A stretch of 64,000 nt of DNA from Rothia nasimurium (GTDB taxonomy: Bacteria; Actinomycetota; Actinomycetes; Actinomycetales; Micrococcaceae), in assembly GCF_928381705.1 (NCBI RefSeq), contig NZ_CAKMSR010000009.1, forward strand, positions 62,001-126,000, given 5' to 3'. The position numbers were made by a program, and so were the translations under genes. Below are positions 53,730 through 62,765 of the stretch, in pieces. Every line of letters starts with the position of its first letter. Within the stretch, counting starts at the first letter, position 1. The notes below the pieces were generated by a model. That model did not search any database. It was not told the origin of the DNA and saw nothing but the letters and a program-made list of their open reading frames with translations.

Positions 53730-54323
53730 TTACTGGGCAGTATCCTTGAGATACTCAATAGCCCGATCCAGGAAGGCATCAACCTGGGTTTCCTCATACG
53801 AGAGGTTCCCCGTCGCCGGGCTAAAAGCTGCTGCCCTAATATCAGCGGGGGTGAGCGCGTCCGCCCCCTTCAAATGGGACAAGAGACGCTCGCAGAGAGT
53901 ATCAACCTCCTTGGTGAAATACCCCTTGGTCAGCCGTTTGGCAGGCCTGCGAAAGCGCTGCCCGGCGGGGCGCTCTAGGCGGCCAAGCAGCAGTTCCCGC
54001 AGTTTCTCAACCGCCTGATCCCAGGCCAGCTGGCCGTAGCGCTGTACGTAAAGGTGGCGTTCCAGCTCGCAGAAACGATCCTCAACCTTATCGAGAGCCG
54101 CGTCCACATCGTCCGGGGCATAACCGCCCTTCTCAGGCTCAAAAACCGCCTCGCGCACTGTGCGGGAGGTATGCACATCTGCCCCCACCTCGGCACCCGA
54201 AAGCATCAGCTCATAGTCGTCGGCTAGGCGGGTGAAAAAGGAGTCCACGGCAGCCACCGAGTACCCCTTCTCGTGGGAGCTAACCCGGCGGAACTCTCCG
54301 GAAGATTCAGCCTGATGTTTCAT
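53730..54323 (-). CDS. DivIVA-domain protein
   Basis: A 197-residue soluble protein with two DivIVA-like motifs: GEFRRVSSHEKGYSVAAVDSFF at the N-terminus and KGYFTKEVDTLCERLLSHL / YEETQVDAFLDRAIEYL in the C-terminal half (the F-x-x-x-x-x-GYDxxEVDxFL pattern appears twice or three times). Probably linked to cell pole or envelope growth, but it lacks the long coiled coil of true DivIVA/Wag31. Upstream of cdsA-frr in reverse order: it follows cdsA on the same strand by 31 bases. Confidence 0.8.
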   Translation of the reverse strand: MKHQAESSGEFRRVSSHEKGYSVAAVDSFFTRLADDYELMLSGAEVGADVHTSRTVREAVFEPEKGGYAPDDVDAALDKVEDRFCELERHLYVQRYGQLAWDQAVEKLRELLLGRLERPAGQRFRRPAKRLTKGYFTKEVDTLCERLLSHLKGADALTPADIRAAAFSPATGNLSYEETQVDAFLDRAIEYLKDTAQ

Positions 54324-54354
54324 TGAGCCTCCAAATATCTGGCAGCACCCGCCT

Positions 54355-55200
54355 CTAGAAGAGGGCTGAGAGCACCGAGAAAATCACGTAACCGATAGCG
54401 ATAGCGAACACGATGGAATCCAGGCGGTCCATCACACCACCGTGGCCGGGCAGAATATTCGACATGTCCTTAATGCCGATTTCACGCTTGACCATGGACT
54501 CCCCCAGGTCACCCGCTGTTGAGGCAATCACCAAGAAGACCGCCACAATCAGACCGTACCACCAGGGGTCGCCGATGAAGAGCGAACAGATGATGCCCAC
54601 AATAATGGAGCCCACCATTGACCCGGCAAAACCCTCCCAGGTTTTCTTGGGGGAGATTTTGGGGGCCATAGGGGTCTTGCCCCATTTCACGCCGGCGATG
54701 TAGCCCCAGGTGTCGTTACCGATAGCCATGAGCAGAATCATGAGCACTTTGCCGGGGCCCGATTCTTCGCGGTAGAGCAGCAGGGCCAGGGAAATCATGA
54801 AGGGCACCCAGGACATCACGAAGATGGAGCCCATAATCGACATAATCATGCCGTCGCGGTGCCCCACGATACGCCAGCCAATCAGCACCAGAATCGAGGC
54901 GACCACGGTAAAAATCAGCCAGGAGCCGCCGCCATAGTAGGCGGCGAAAGGCATAATCAGCGCGGTGGCAACGGCGGGGATAACGGGGATTCCCATGCCG
55001 CGTTTCTGGTTGAGCCCGTGGCAGACCTCCCAGGTACCCACCGACACGGCAGCAGCCGCCAGGAGCACAAGAATAAGAGGGACGAAAAACAAACCCACCG
55101 CCAGCAACGCGCCCAGCACGAGGCCGACGGTGATGGCGGCGGGTAGGTTCCTGCCGGCTTTAGAGGCCTGGGGCGGCTGTTCTTGAGATTGAACAGTCAT
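54355..55200 (-). CDS. cdsA: Phosphatidate cytidylyltransferase
   Basis: Makes CDP-diacylglycerol, the substrate of PgsA. The 281-residue protein has about eight membrane helices and the CdsA signature near the C-terminus (SPKKTWEGFAGS ... DLGESMVKREIGIKDMSNILPGHGGVMDRLDS). It starts 6 bases after frr, so it is part of the rpsB-tsf-pyrH-frr-cdsA cluster. Confidence 0.95.
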   Translation of the reverse strand: MTVQSQEQPPQASKAGRNLPAAITVGLVLGALLAVGLFFVPLILVLLAAAAVSVGTWEVCHGLNQKRGMGIPVIPAVATALIMPFAAYYGGGSWLIFTVVASILVLIGWRIVGHRDGMIMSIMGSIFVMSWVPFMISLALLLYREESGPGKVLMILLMAIGNDTWGYIAGVKWGKTPMAPKISPKKTWEGFAGSMVGSIIVGIICSLFIGDPWWYGLIVAVFLVIASTAGDLGESMVKREIGIKDMSNILPGHGGVMDRLDSIVFAIAIGYVIFSVLSALF

Positions 55201-55206
55201 TCGGAT

Positions 55207-55764
55207 TTAGACCTCGAGCAGTTCAGCTTCCTTGGACTTCAGCAGCGCATCAACGGTGTCGATGTGCTTCTTGGTCAGGGCATCGAGTTCCTTTTCACCG
55301 CGTGCGCCCTCGTCCTCACCGATTTCGCCGTCCTTGACCAGCTTGTCGAGAGCGGTCTTGGCGTGGCGGCGGGTGTTGCGCACAGCAACGCGGCCTTCTT
55401 CAGCCTTGTGGCCGGCCATCTTGATGTATTCCTTGCGGCGCTCTTCGGTCATTTCGGGCATGACAACGCGCACGACGTTGCCGTCGTTGGCGGGGTTAGC
55501 ACCGAGGTCTGAGTCGCGGATTGCCTTTTCGATAGCACCCAGGGCGCTCTTGTCGTAGGGGGTGATCAGGACGGTGCGAGCTTCGGGGGTCTGGAAGGAC
55601 GCCAGCTGCTGCAGGGGGGTGGGGGCACCGTAGTAGTCTGCGGTGAGGTTTGCGAAGAGGGCGGGGTTGGCGCGTCCGGTGCGGATTGAGGCAAATTCGT
55701 TCTTGAGAGCCTCGACGGACTTGTCCATCTTTTCGCCGGCTTCGAGCAGGGTTTCTTCAACCAT
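55207..55764 (-). CDS. frr: Ribosome recycling factor
   Basis: With EF-G splits post-termination ribosomes. The 185-residue protein shows MDKSVEALKNEFASIRTGRANPALF, YYGAPTPLQQLASFQTPEARTVLI and the C-terminal GEKELDALTKKHIDTVDALLKSKEAELLEV. Full length. ATG at 55764 follows AAAGGACT. Confidence 0.97.
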   Translation of the reverse strand: MVEETLLEAGEKMDKSVEALKNEFASIRTGRANPALFANLTADYYGAPTPLQQLASFQTPEARTVLITPYDKSALGAIEKAIRDSDLGANPANDGNVVRVVMPEMTEERRKEYIKMAGHKAEEGRVAVRNTRRHAKTALDKLVKDGEIGEDEGARGEKELDALTKKHIDTVDALLKSKEAELLEV

Positions 55765-55845
55765 CTGTTGTTAGTCCTTTAGGGTTGTGCCCGTCTGTGG
55801 GCGCGGTGTAGGTAGTCTTTATCTAGTCTAGTGGTCTTGGAGCTT

Positions 55846-56586
55846 TTAGGCAGTAACCAAAGTGCCAATCTCCTCACCGAGGATGGCGCGAGCCACATTT
55901 CCCTCTCCCTGCATACCGAAGACGCGCATGGTGACGTTGTTGTCCTTGCAGAGGGAGAAGGCGGTCTGGTCCATGACGCGGATGTTGCGCTTGAGGGCTT
56001 CATCGTAGGTGAGCTTGTAGAGGCGCTCGGCGTTGGGGTCCTTGTTGGGGTCGGCGGTGTAGATGCCGTCCACGCCGTTCTTGGCGACGAGGACCTCGTC
56101 GGCGTGGATTTCGAGGGCACGCTGGGCCGAAACGGTATCGGTGGAGAAGTAGGGCAGACCTGCACCGGCGCCAAAGATGACGACGCGGTCTTTTTGCATG
56201 TGGCGGATGGCGCGGCGGGGGATGTAGTTTTCTGCGACCTGCTGCATGGAGATGGCGGACTGGACGCGGGTGTCGATGCCGGCCTGTTCCAGGAAGTCCT
56301 GCAGGGCAAGAGAGTTCATGACGGTGCCCAGCATGCCGATATTGTCGGCGCGGGAGCGGTCCATGCCGGCTTCTGAGAGCTCTGCTCCGCGGAAGAAGTT
56401 GCCGCCACCAACGACGACTGCGACTTCGACCCGACCGATGGTTGAGGCGATCTGTTCTGCGATACCGCGGACGACCTCGGTGGAGATACCAACTTCACCG
56501 CCGCCGAAGACCTCGCCGGAGAGCTTGAGTAGGACGCGGCGGCGGCCGGTATCGTCGCGGTGGATGGTTCGGGTTGACTCTGCCAT
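55846..56586 (-). CDS. pyrH: UMP kinase
   Basis: Phosphorylates UMP to UDP. The 246-residue amino-acid-kinase-fold protein has [15 protein letters not shown] (residues ~14-28), [11 protein letters not shown], and [17 protein letters not shown] at 56586 with AGGAGGGCCACC upstream; a longer frame to 56658 is rejected. Confidence 0.96.
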   Translation of the reverse strand: MAESTRTIHRDDTGRRRVLLKLSGEVFGGGEVGISTEVVRGIAEQIASTIGRVEVAVVVGGGNFFRGAELSEAGMDRSRADNIGMLGTVMNSLALQDFLEQAGIDTRVQSAISMQQVAENYIPRRAIRHMQKDRVVIFGAGAGLPYFSTDTVSAQRALEIHADEVLVAKNGVDGIYTADPNKDPNAERLYKLTYDEALKRNIRVMDQTAFSLCKDNNVTMRVFGMQGEGNVARAILGEEIGTLVTA

Positions 56587-56658
56587 GGTGGCCCTCCTGA
56601 AAAAGGTCAAAATTTTTTTGCGGCATCCCTTGCGCGCTTTGTTTCTAGCATACGGCAA

Positions 56659-56685
56659 AGGGGAGCCCCTGTGCGGGGCTCCCCT
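56659..56685 (-). terminator. Terminator after tsf
   Basis: Perfect 11-base arms AGGGGAGCCCC and GGGGCTCCCCT with a 5-base loop, 42 bases after the tsf stop; TTTGCCG follows on the minus strand. It separates rpsB-tsf from pyrH-frr-cdsA. Confidence 0.8.
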
Positions 56686-56727
56686 GAGCTATGAGCTTTT
56701 TTGGTGCTCAATCACACCTGAAGAGTA

Positions 56728-57558
56728 TTAGGCGCCGACGCGGAAACGCTCGAAAGCGGTTGCGGTTGCACCGTTCTCCTCGAGAACTGCAGCTACAGAC
56801 TTTGAGGAGTCCTTAGCGAAGTCCTGGTCGAGCAGGGTGTTTTCCTTGTAGAAAGCCTTGAGCTTGCCTTCAACGATCTTGGGGATGATCTGCTCGGGCT
56901 TGCCTTCGCCGCGGGCGGTTTCTTCAGCAACGCGCTTCTCTGCCTCGATGTCCTCAGCTGAGATGGAGTCTGAGTTGAGGTACTTGGGGCTCATAGCGGC
57001 GATGTGAACGGCTACGTCGTGAGCAACTTCGTCGGTGTTCTCGCCAGCTACTGCGAGCAGAACGCCAACCTGTGCGGGCAGGTCCTTGGAGGTCTTGTGC
57101 AGGTAAACTGCAACGTTCTCGCCCTCAACGCGAGCTACGCGGCGAACAACGATCTTTTCGCCGAGCAGGGCGCCTGCTTCGGTGGTGAGCTCGTCAACGG
57201 TCTTACCTTCGTAAGAAGCTGCCTTGAGTTCTTCCAGGGTGGAAGCGTTAGCGGCAACTGCTGCTTCGAGAACGTCGTTACCGAACTTGATGAAGGGCTC
57301 GGACTTAGCAACGAAGTCGGTTTCTGAGTTAACTTCGATCATGAAGCCGACGCCGTTTTCTACGCGGGCAGCAACGAGGCCTTCTGCGGTTGCACGGCCT
57401 TCGCGCTTGGTGACGCCCTTGAGGCCCTTAACGCGGATGATTTCCATTGCCTTCTGCTGGTCGCCGTTGGCCTCGTCGAGGGCCTTCTTGACGTCGAGCA
57501 TGCCTGCGCCGGTCTTTTCGCGCAGAGCCTTGATGTCGGCTGCGGTGTAGTTCGCCAT
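56728..57558 (-). CDS. tsf: Elongation factor Ts
   Basis: Guanine nucleotide exchange factor for EF-Tu. The 276-residue protein shows ADIKALREKTGAGMLDVKKAL (residues 6-26), EVNSETDFVAKSEPF and two core subdomains, ending ATAFERFRVGA. ATG at 57558 with AAGGAGTTCACC upstream. It follows rpsB with a hairpin in the gap. Confidence 0.97.
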   Translation of the reverse strand: MANYTAADIKALREKTGAGMLDVKKALDEANGDQQKAMEIIRVKGLKGVTKREGRATAEGLVAARVENGVGFMIEVNSETDFVAKSEPFIKFGNDVLEAAVAANASTLEELKAASYEGKTVDELTTEAGALLGEKIVVRRVARVEGENVAVYLHKTSKDLPAQVGVLLAVAGENTDEVAHDVAVHIAAMSPKYLNSDSISAEDIEAEKRVAEETARGEGKPEQIIPKIVEGKLKAFYKENTLLDQDFAKDSSKSVAAVLEENGATATAFERFRVGA

Positions 57559-57634
57559 GGTGAACTCCTTATATTTTGAACAGATTAGGGAAATCTATTG
57601 GGTTCCTGCCGGTATCTTCGGCAGAAGAGGTGAG

Positions 57635-57667
57635 AACGGCACCCACCGAATGTGGGCGGGTGCCGTT
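57635..57667 (-). terminator. Attenuator hairpin between rpsB and tsf
   Basis: Arms AACGGCACCC and GGGTGCCGTT (13-base loop containing CACCGAATGTGGG, which can extend the stem) start 15 bases past the rpsB stop. On the minus strand CTCACCTCTT follows. A partial terminator here would set the rpsB:tsf ratio. Confidence 0.7.
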
Positions 57668-57681
57668 TCTCTTATGAGGCT

Positions 57682-58491
57682 TTACTTAGCTTCTTCAGCG
57701 GGTGCTTCTGCCTTAGCAGCTTCGTGCTGCTCGAGCAGTTCGCGCTCCCATTCAGCCATGGGCTCTTCGGAAGCGTTAGCTGACTTGCCGGCCTTCTTGT
57801 TTTCGCGTTCCAGCAGACCTTCAGCAACTGCGTCCGCGATGACGCGGGTGAGCAGGTTGACGGAGCGGATTGCGTCGTCGTTGCCGGGGATGGGGAAGGA
57901 AACCTCGTCAGGGTCGCAGTTGGTGTCGAGGATTGCAACTACGGGGATACCCAGCTTCTGAGCTTCGTCAACAGCCAGGTGTTCCTTCTTGGTGTCAACA
58001 ACCCAGATCAGTGAGGGAGCCTTGGTGAGGTTACGGATACCACCGAGGGTCTTCTCGAGCTTCTCGTGCTCGCGACGCAGAAGCAGCAGTTCCTTCTTGG
58101 TGAACTGTGAGCCTGCGACATCGTCGAAGTCGATCTGCTCGAGTTCCTTCATGCGCTCGATGCGCTTTGAAACGGTGGCGAAGTTGGTGAGCATACCACC
58201 GAGCCAGCGGTGGTTGACGTAGGGCATGTTCACGCGGGTAGCCTGCTCAGCGATGGCTTCCTGAGCCTGCTTCTTGGTACCAACGAACAGAACGGTGCCG
58301 CCGTGAGCAACGGTTGCCTTAACAGCTTCGTAAGCCTGGTCGATGAAGGCCAGTGACTGCTGCAGGTCGATGATGTAGATGCCGTTGCGCTCGGTGAGGA
58401 TGAAGCGCTTCATCTTGGGGTTCCAGCGGCGGGTCTGGTGACCGAAGTGGACACCTGAATCGAGAAGCTGGCGCATAGTTACGACGGGCAT
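57682..58491 (-). CDS. rpsB: 30S ribosomal protein S2
   Basis: A 269-residue S2 with [22 protein letters not shown] near the N-terminus, INHRW-like [14 protein letters not shown], and [19 protein letters not shown]. The C-terminal Ala/Glu tail is typical of actinobacteria. ATG at 58491 has TAAGGAGACGAC upstream. A long structured leader precedes it. Confidence 0.97.
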   Translation of the reverse strand: MPVVTMRQLLDSGVHFGHQTRRWNPKMKRFILTERNGIYIIDLQQSLAFIDQAYEAVKATVAHGGTVLFVGTKKQAQEAIAEQATRVNMPYVNHRWLGGMLTNFATVSKRIERMKELEQIDFDDVAGSQFTKKELLLLRREHEKLEKTLGGIRNLTKAPSLIWVVDTKKEHLAVDEAQKLGIPVVAILDTNCDPDEVSFPIPGNDDAIRSVNLLTRVIADAVAEGLLERENKKAGKSANASEEPMAEWERELLEQHEAAKAEAPAEEAK

Positions 58492-58860
58492 GTCGTCTCC
58501 TTATTAGTGTGGGTGCCGGGCGGGCCCCTGATTCCAGGCTAGCTCCGCTCCGCGCATAGTAGTTATCGGTTTACATGTGGAGCCTGTGGGCGTGAACCCG
58601 CTCCCCTGGTAACGCTCAGACCTTTTCGTTGGAGTGACGAAGCTGTCTCAGACCTTCACCGGCATGTGCCGGACCGAAAGTTCCTTATCAACTAGAGGCT
58701 AGTTGCTTCGCGTTACGCGACGTCAGACCCTGGGTGAAGCTCGCATGAACGGTTTACTCAGGAGGGGTCTCTATGTAAAGGGATTCCCCTTGCCCTAGCT
58801 CTACCCGTTTTTGGGCAGGCACAGGGGCAAACTGCAATCAACAACTATACCGCATATTTT
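58492..58860 (-). ncRNA. Candidate structured leader of rpsB
   Basis: About 370 bases without a gene. Read on the minus strand it holds three small hairpins in series (CGCG-UAA-CGCG; CAACTAG-n3-CTAGTTG; CCGGC-n4-GCCGG) and the word GGTCTGA three times (GGTCTGACG, AAGGTCTGAGAC, AAGGTCTGAGCG). Long leaders before rpsB often mediate feedback by S2. I could not match it to a known Rfam family by eye. It could instead be a leader or promoter region for the divergent M23 gene. Confidence 0.4.
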
Positions 58861-58980
58861 GGTTTTAATCAGCGGGTTTTCAGCTCTTGTGGTGGCAGGT
58901 TTCCAGTGGTAAAGATGGAGACAACCTACGGTTGGCGCCACCTGGGGTAAGGGGCGGGCTCCGACCGAAAGGGGTTTATC

Positions 58981-59547
58981 GTGTCTTTTCTTGTATTGCT
59001 CTCTAGAAGGCTTGTGAGGTTTCTGGGGGTTTGTTGTGCCCTGCTTTTAGTAGGGGTAGTAACCCCGCTAGCTTTTGCGGGGCGGACGCCGCCCTGGCAG
59101 GCCCCGGTGGAGGGGCAGCTTACCGTGGTTCGGGGTTTTGAGAAACCGGCTGCCCGCTGGGCTGCCGGGCACCGCGGCGTTGACCTTGCGCTGGAAGCGG
59201 GTGGGCACGTCCTTGCCCCTTATGAGGGGAAGGTAGTTTTTGCTGGAACCGTAGTTGACCGGCAAGTGCTTACCCTTGAGCACCCGGATGGGCGGCGGTC
59301 GTCCTTTGAGCCTGTCATGAACCCCCTACCGGTAGGTAGCCGGGTGCAGGCAGGGGACGCCATCGCCCAGCTAGATTCTGAGGTTCAGCACTGTGCCCCG
59401 AGCTTTTGCCTGCACTGGGGTGTGAGGGAACCTGCCCCGGGCTCTGAAACAGCACGCAGGGGGCTCGATTACACGAACCCCCTGCTCCTGCTAGGGCTTG
59501 AAGACCCCAGCGTGCTGTTACCTATCGGCGATGATTTTGCGGCCTAG
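58981..59547 (+). CDS. Secreted M23-like (LytM fold) protein
   Basis: A 188-residue exported protein: signal peptide with hydrophobic VRFLGVCCALLLVGVVTPLAFA ending near residue 33, then a LytM domain. The first zinc motif HRGVDLA (H-x3-D) is present. The usual second motif HLH is CLHWGV here, so the first histidine is replaced by cysteine; the protein may use cysteine as a ligand or be a degenerate peptidase that binds peptidoglycan. GTG start with GAAAGGGG upstream. Divergent from rpsB, as in other actinobacteria. Its end overlaps the convergent subtilase gene by 4 bases. Confidence 0.85.
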   Translation: MSFLVLLSRRLVRFLGVCCALLLVGVVTPLAFAGRTPPWQAPVEGQLTVVRGFEKPAARWAAGHRGVDLALEAGGHVLAPYEGKVVFAGTVVDRQVLTLEHPDGRRSSFEPVMNPLPVGSRVQAGDAIAQLDSEVQHCAPSFCLHWGVREPAPGSETARRGLDYTNPLLLLGLEDPSVLLPIGDDFAA

Positions 59548-61508
59548 CGGATACGCTGTACCCCGCCTTCGGCGGTCCACCGCACAACCGCGCCCTTGGT
59601 GAAGCTCACCGTCACTGACCCATCGGGATGGGAAACCTCATCGGTAGTGGGGAAACCCAGCGATGATGTATAGCCGTTATTGACCCAGTACCAGTAGATT
59701 CCGCCATCTGCCACCAGTGTCTTAGCACCCGTGGTAGGTGACCATACGAACAAGGTGCCTGCACCTGAAGGGGTCGTAAAGCGCTGCTGGGCACCACCGC
59801 CAGGAACAGCTTGCTCATCGGTATCGGGGAAGCCATAGCGGGCAGTTCCACCTGCTGCTGTAAACCGGCCGCCAATAGCACCGGCCTCCCACACCACCTG
59901 GGTTCGATGGTGTCGAGGTGTCCAGTAGAAGGCAAATCGACGCCCGTCAGCAAGAGCAAACTTCTGCATCGCGCCACCGGTGATAGCAGTCTCTGCAAAG
60001 AGCGGGTACCCATACCCGTTCTCGTAGCCACCGGCTCGGTATCTTGCCCCGATACCTCCCGAGAAGTTCACGGGGTAGGCCCCGGTGCGGGCAGTCCAGT
60101 AGATAGTGAAATTACGCGAGAAGTTCTGCCCCGCTCCCCCATCACGCAGGGGAAACTCAGCACTCGTCGGCGTTCCAAAAGTAGCGGCTGCCCCGTGGGC
60201 GTAGTAGTAGGCTCCGATAGCACCAATCAGCGGGAAACCGCGGGTATCTGCAACAGCTGAAACTGCACGGGGAGCGTTAACAAAACGGTACCCGTTGACG
60301 TTTGATCCTGTGTCCTTAAGAATGGTGCGAATCTGCTCTACGGTCAGGTTCGGGTTGCGTTCCTTCATCATGGCGATAATGCCACTCACGTGAGGGGCAG
60401 CCATTGAGGTGCCGTTGAGCGGACCGTAGCCGGGCCCGACCTGTGTATAGGCGCCGGTGTTAACGGTTGACCAGATATCTGACCCTACCGCACCACCGGG
60501 AGCCAGCACATCAAGCATGGGCCCCCAGTTGGAGTAACCTGTCATCACATTGCCGTTAGCGGTTGCACCGACCACGATAGCTCCCAGGCAGTTAGCGGGT
60601 GAGGTACCAACTGCGTTTGCACCAAAGTTACCTGCCGCCGCAACTACCGGAACGTTCCGTGCATGAGCTGCGTCGATGGCGTCCTGCAGGACCCTGGGGC
60701 AGGTTGCCGAGTAGAAGCCCTCGGAGTAGTTAACGACGTGAGCCGGTGTGGGGTTAGCAGGTGCTCCGGGTACGGGCACGCCTGCACTCCAGGCAATTCC
60801 CGCAGCCTGGTCAGAAGTGTAGGCGCGTCCGTTGACGCCCATAATGCGGGAATGCTGGATTCGCGCATTAGGGGCTACACCGGCTACTCCTGCCCCGTTA
60901 TCGGTTGCGGCGGCAGCGATACCAGCTACGTGGGTTCCGTGCCACATAGAACGGGGAACCTGAGGCCCCCAGTCGCCTTCATCGTTGGGGTTAGGGTCCC
61001 AGCCATTACCGTCCCGGCTCTGGTCAGCCGAGACAAAGTCATAACCGGGTAAAGTCTTTGCAGCTAGTTCGGGGTGCCAGGTCTGCCCGGTATCAGCGAT
61101 ACCGATGATGATGCCCTCGCCGGTAGCGTATCGCCAGGCACCGGGCGCGTCGATAGCTCGCATATTCCACTGGTGACTAGCAAAGTAGGGGTCGTTAGGC
61201 GGGTTACGGGGCGTAGCGGCCTGGCCGGTTGTGATGATGAGATCAGGTTCAGCATATTCAACATCTGGTTGAGCTTCGAGTAAGTCAACAACCTGAGCCT
61301 GCTCGACCGGGTCAATCATCTCCTGAAGATCTACAACCTGAGCCTGCTCAACTGCCTCGTGGGAGACCGCTGCGGTATCTACGGCCGCAGTGGCGTCAGC
61401 GACCTCATTCAGAATCTGGGCCTGTTCGTGACCGTCTACCCCGTCCTTAAATTTCACCACCAGACGGTCGGTATCTGGCTCAGCTGTCGGCTGGTAGCGG
61501 GTGCTCAT
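59544..61508 (-). CDS. Subtilisin-like serine protease with LGFP repeats (signal peptide cut off by amber codon)
   Basis: A 654-residue S8 protease frame. The catalytic triad is intact: Asp in IGIADTG, His in HGTHVAGIAAA, Ser in LNGTSMAAPHV. An inhibitor-I9-like pro-region is at residues ~10-90 with duplicated VEQAQVVDL units. Three to four LGFP-like repeats follow the catalytic domain (from about residue 430: IGAIGAYYYAHGAAATFGTP, YYWVNNGYTSSLGFP). As read from ATG 61508 it has no signal peptide. In the same frame, a TAG at 61580-61578 separates it from a good signal peptide starting at 61688. Probably a recent nonsense mutation, readthrough or sequence error. Confidence 0.85.
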   Translation of the reverse strand: MSTRYQPTAEPDTDRLVVKFKDGVDGHEQAQILNEVADATAAVDTAAVSHEAVEQAQVVDLQEMIDPVEQAQVVDLLEAQPDVEYAEPDLIITTGQAATPRNPPNDPYFASHQWNMRAIDAPGAWRYATGEGIIIGIADTGQTWHPELAAKTLPGYDFVSADQSRDGNGWDPNPNDEGDWGPQVPRSMWHGTHVAGIAAAATDNGAGVAGVAPNARIQHSRIMGVNGRAYTSDQAAGIAWSAGVPVPGAPANPTPAHVVNYSEGFYSATCPRVLQDAIDAAHARNVPVVAAAGNFGANAVGTSPANCLGAIVVGATANGNVMTGYSNWGPMLDVLAPGGAVGSDIWSTVNTGAYTQVGPGYGPLNGTSMAAPHVSGIIAMMKERNPNLTVEQIRTILKDTGSNVNGYRFVNAPRAVSAVADTRGFPLIGAIGAYYYAHGAAATFGTPTSAEFPLRDGGAGQNFSRNFTIYWTARTGAYPVNFSGGIGARYRAGGYENGYGYPLFAETAITGGAMQKFALADGRRFAFYWTPRHHRTQVVWEAGAIGGRFTAAGGTARYGFPDTDEQAVPGGGAQQRFTTPSGAGTLFVWSPTTGAKTLVADGGIYWYWVNNGYTSSLGFPTTDEVSHPDGSVTVSFTKGAVVRWTAEGGVQRIR

Positions 61509-61688
61509 CTCACCTGCGGGGCCAGCGGACGGGCCACCGCTGACCTGCCCCTGGAATGCGGTGTCGCCACCCGCACCCTAAGGCGGTGCTGCCTGGGCCA
61601 CAGTGGGTTGGGTCGCGAATAAAAAACCCGCTGCAAGCACCAGGGAACAGGTGCCTGCAACGGACTGCAAAAATGGTGAACGGGCCAT
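61509..61688 (-). pseudogene. Signal-peptide part of the subtilase gene, ending at an in-frame TAG
   Basis: ATG at 61688, with GAGGGAGTAG upstream, encodes a 36-residue signal peptide (MARSPFLQSVAGTCSLVLAA, then GFLFATQPTVAQAAPP) ending at TAG 61580-61578. After the stop the same frame continues through GAGGDTAFQGQVSGGPSAG into the protease start at 61508. The start, export signal and spacer are therefore in one frame interrupted only by the TAG. Confidence 0.8.
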
Positions 61689-61755
61689 AACTACTCCCTC
61701 AAATGTGTGTGTTTCTACACAGCATACGGTATGAAGAAGTAGTTAAGGGGCCCCG

Positions 61756-61880
61756 CTATGAGCGCACGTAGGCTACCGGAGTAACAATGCCGGTCTCAGC
61801 TGACCAGACCAGCAGGGTCTCAGTGCCGTCAGCGGCACGGAAGAGCTGCTGGGCGCCACCTTCAATGCTGTATTCATTAG
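61756..61880 (-). pseudogene. Out-of-frame C-terminal LGFP module of the esterase
   Basis: Shifting frame by one base near 61892 restores EPVANEYSIEGGAQQLFRAA, then DGTETLLVWSAETGIVTPVAYVRS and a stop at 61758-61756. This continues the LGFP unit that begins GGIGAYYYAQGAADAL in the gene at 61881. One missing base in the GG/CC run explains it. Confidence 0.75.
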
Positions 61881-62765
61881 CTACCGGCTCGCCAAGGCAT
61901 CGGCAGCACCCTGGGCGTAGTAGTAGGCGCCAATACCGCCGATAAGCTTGGGTTCAACCTTGTCGAGGGCCTCTTCCAGAATCACGGGGAAGTCGTAGTT
62001 GTGGTGCTGGATGCCAGGTAGCACGGTGAAGTCTACGTTGTTGAAACCGGCAGCTGCGTAGACGTTGTGGCCGTTTTCTGCTGCCCCGTAGGCTGACCAG
62101 GCAATAGGCCAGGTGGCACCCATGCTGTCCTCAGAACCGATGTACCACTGCAAGGAGAAGCCCTGGGCGGCCTCTGAGGGCAGGGTCTGCATGCCGTTAC
62201 TGTTACCGCCACCGACCATCACGGAGCCGCCGCCGGTGCGCCAGGCGTCCTGGCTGTCAGCCAGCAGTTCAAAGCCGGTGATTTCAGCGCCGCCGGAGTG
62301 GCCGATGGTCCAGACGTTGGAGGAATCCATGCCTGCTTCAGCGATGAAGGAGCTGGCAAAAGAGCGGAACCAATCGCCGTTGGCGTCCATGGACTGCCAC
62401 CAGGTGATGCCGTTACCGCTTGCGTCCTTATCGGGCGAGATAACGGGCACGAAAATCATGTTGCGCTCATTCGCTACCTCGGCCATACCGAGCAACTGTG
62501 AGTTATTGGGGGAATGAACCTTGGACTGGTTGGTGAACCAGTAGTCCCCGTCGAGGTAGAAGACAACGCCTACGGGCTGGGCCCAGTCGATGTTCTCTGC
62601 GTAGACGTGGTAGTTGGAGCTCACACCAGCTTCTGAGGTGTAGGTCGCGAACTGGGTGGTGTTAGTGGCTGCCTGAGCACTGGTAGTACCAGCAGCGAGC
62701 AGGGAGCTAGCCAGCAGACCGGTGGCAAGGACGGGTGCGGTGGCGCGCTTGAGGGAAAAAGACAT
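61881..62765 (-). CDS. Secreted alpha/beta hydrolase (esterase-like), C-terminus truncated by frameshift
   Basis: A 294-residue exported protein: signal peptide MSFSLKRATAPVLATGLLAS to about AQA (residue 32), then an esterase/PHB-depolymerase-like domain with nucleophile GHSGGAE, Asp and His candidates in GSEDSMG and GIQHHNY. It ends within an LGFP unit (IGAYYYAQGAADALASR) because of a one-base shift near 61892; the rest of the unit is readable at 61756-61880. The catalytic part is whole, so the product may still be active but without its wall-binding module. Confidence 0.82.
   Translation of the reverse strand: MSFSLKRATAPVLATGLLASSLLAAGTTSAQAATNTTQFATYTSEAGVSSNYHVYAENIDWAQPVGVVFYLDGDYWFTNQSKVHSPNNSQLLGMAEVANERNMIFVPVISPDKDASGNGITWWQSMDANGDWFRSFASSFIAEAGMDSSNVWTIGHSGGAEITGFELLADSQDAWRTGGGSVMVGGGNSNGMQTLPSEAAQGFSLQWYIGSEDSMGATWPIAWSAYGAAENGHNVYAAAGFNNVDFTVLPGIQHHNYDFPVILEEALDKVEPKLIGGIGAYYYAQGAADALASR

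Noticed and set aside
58492..58980. A c-di-AMP (ydaO-type) riboswitch before the M23-like gene, as seen before other actinobacterial wall hydrolases.
   Set aside because: I could not find the conserved ydaO core words on the plus strand; the structured part reads better on the minus strand as an rpsB leader.
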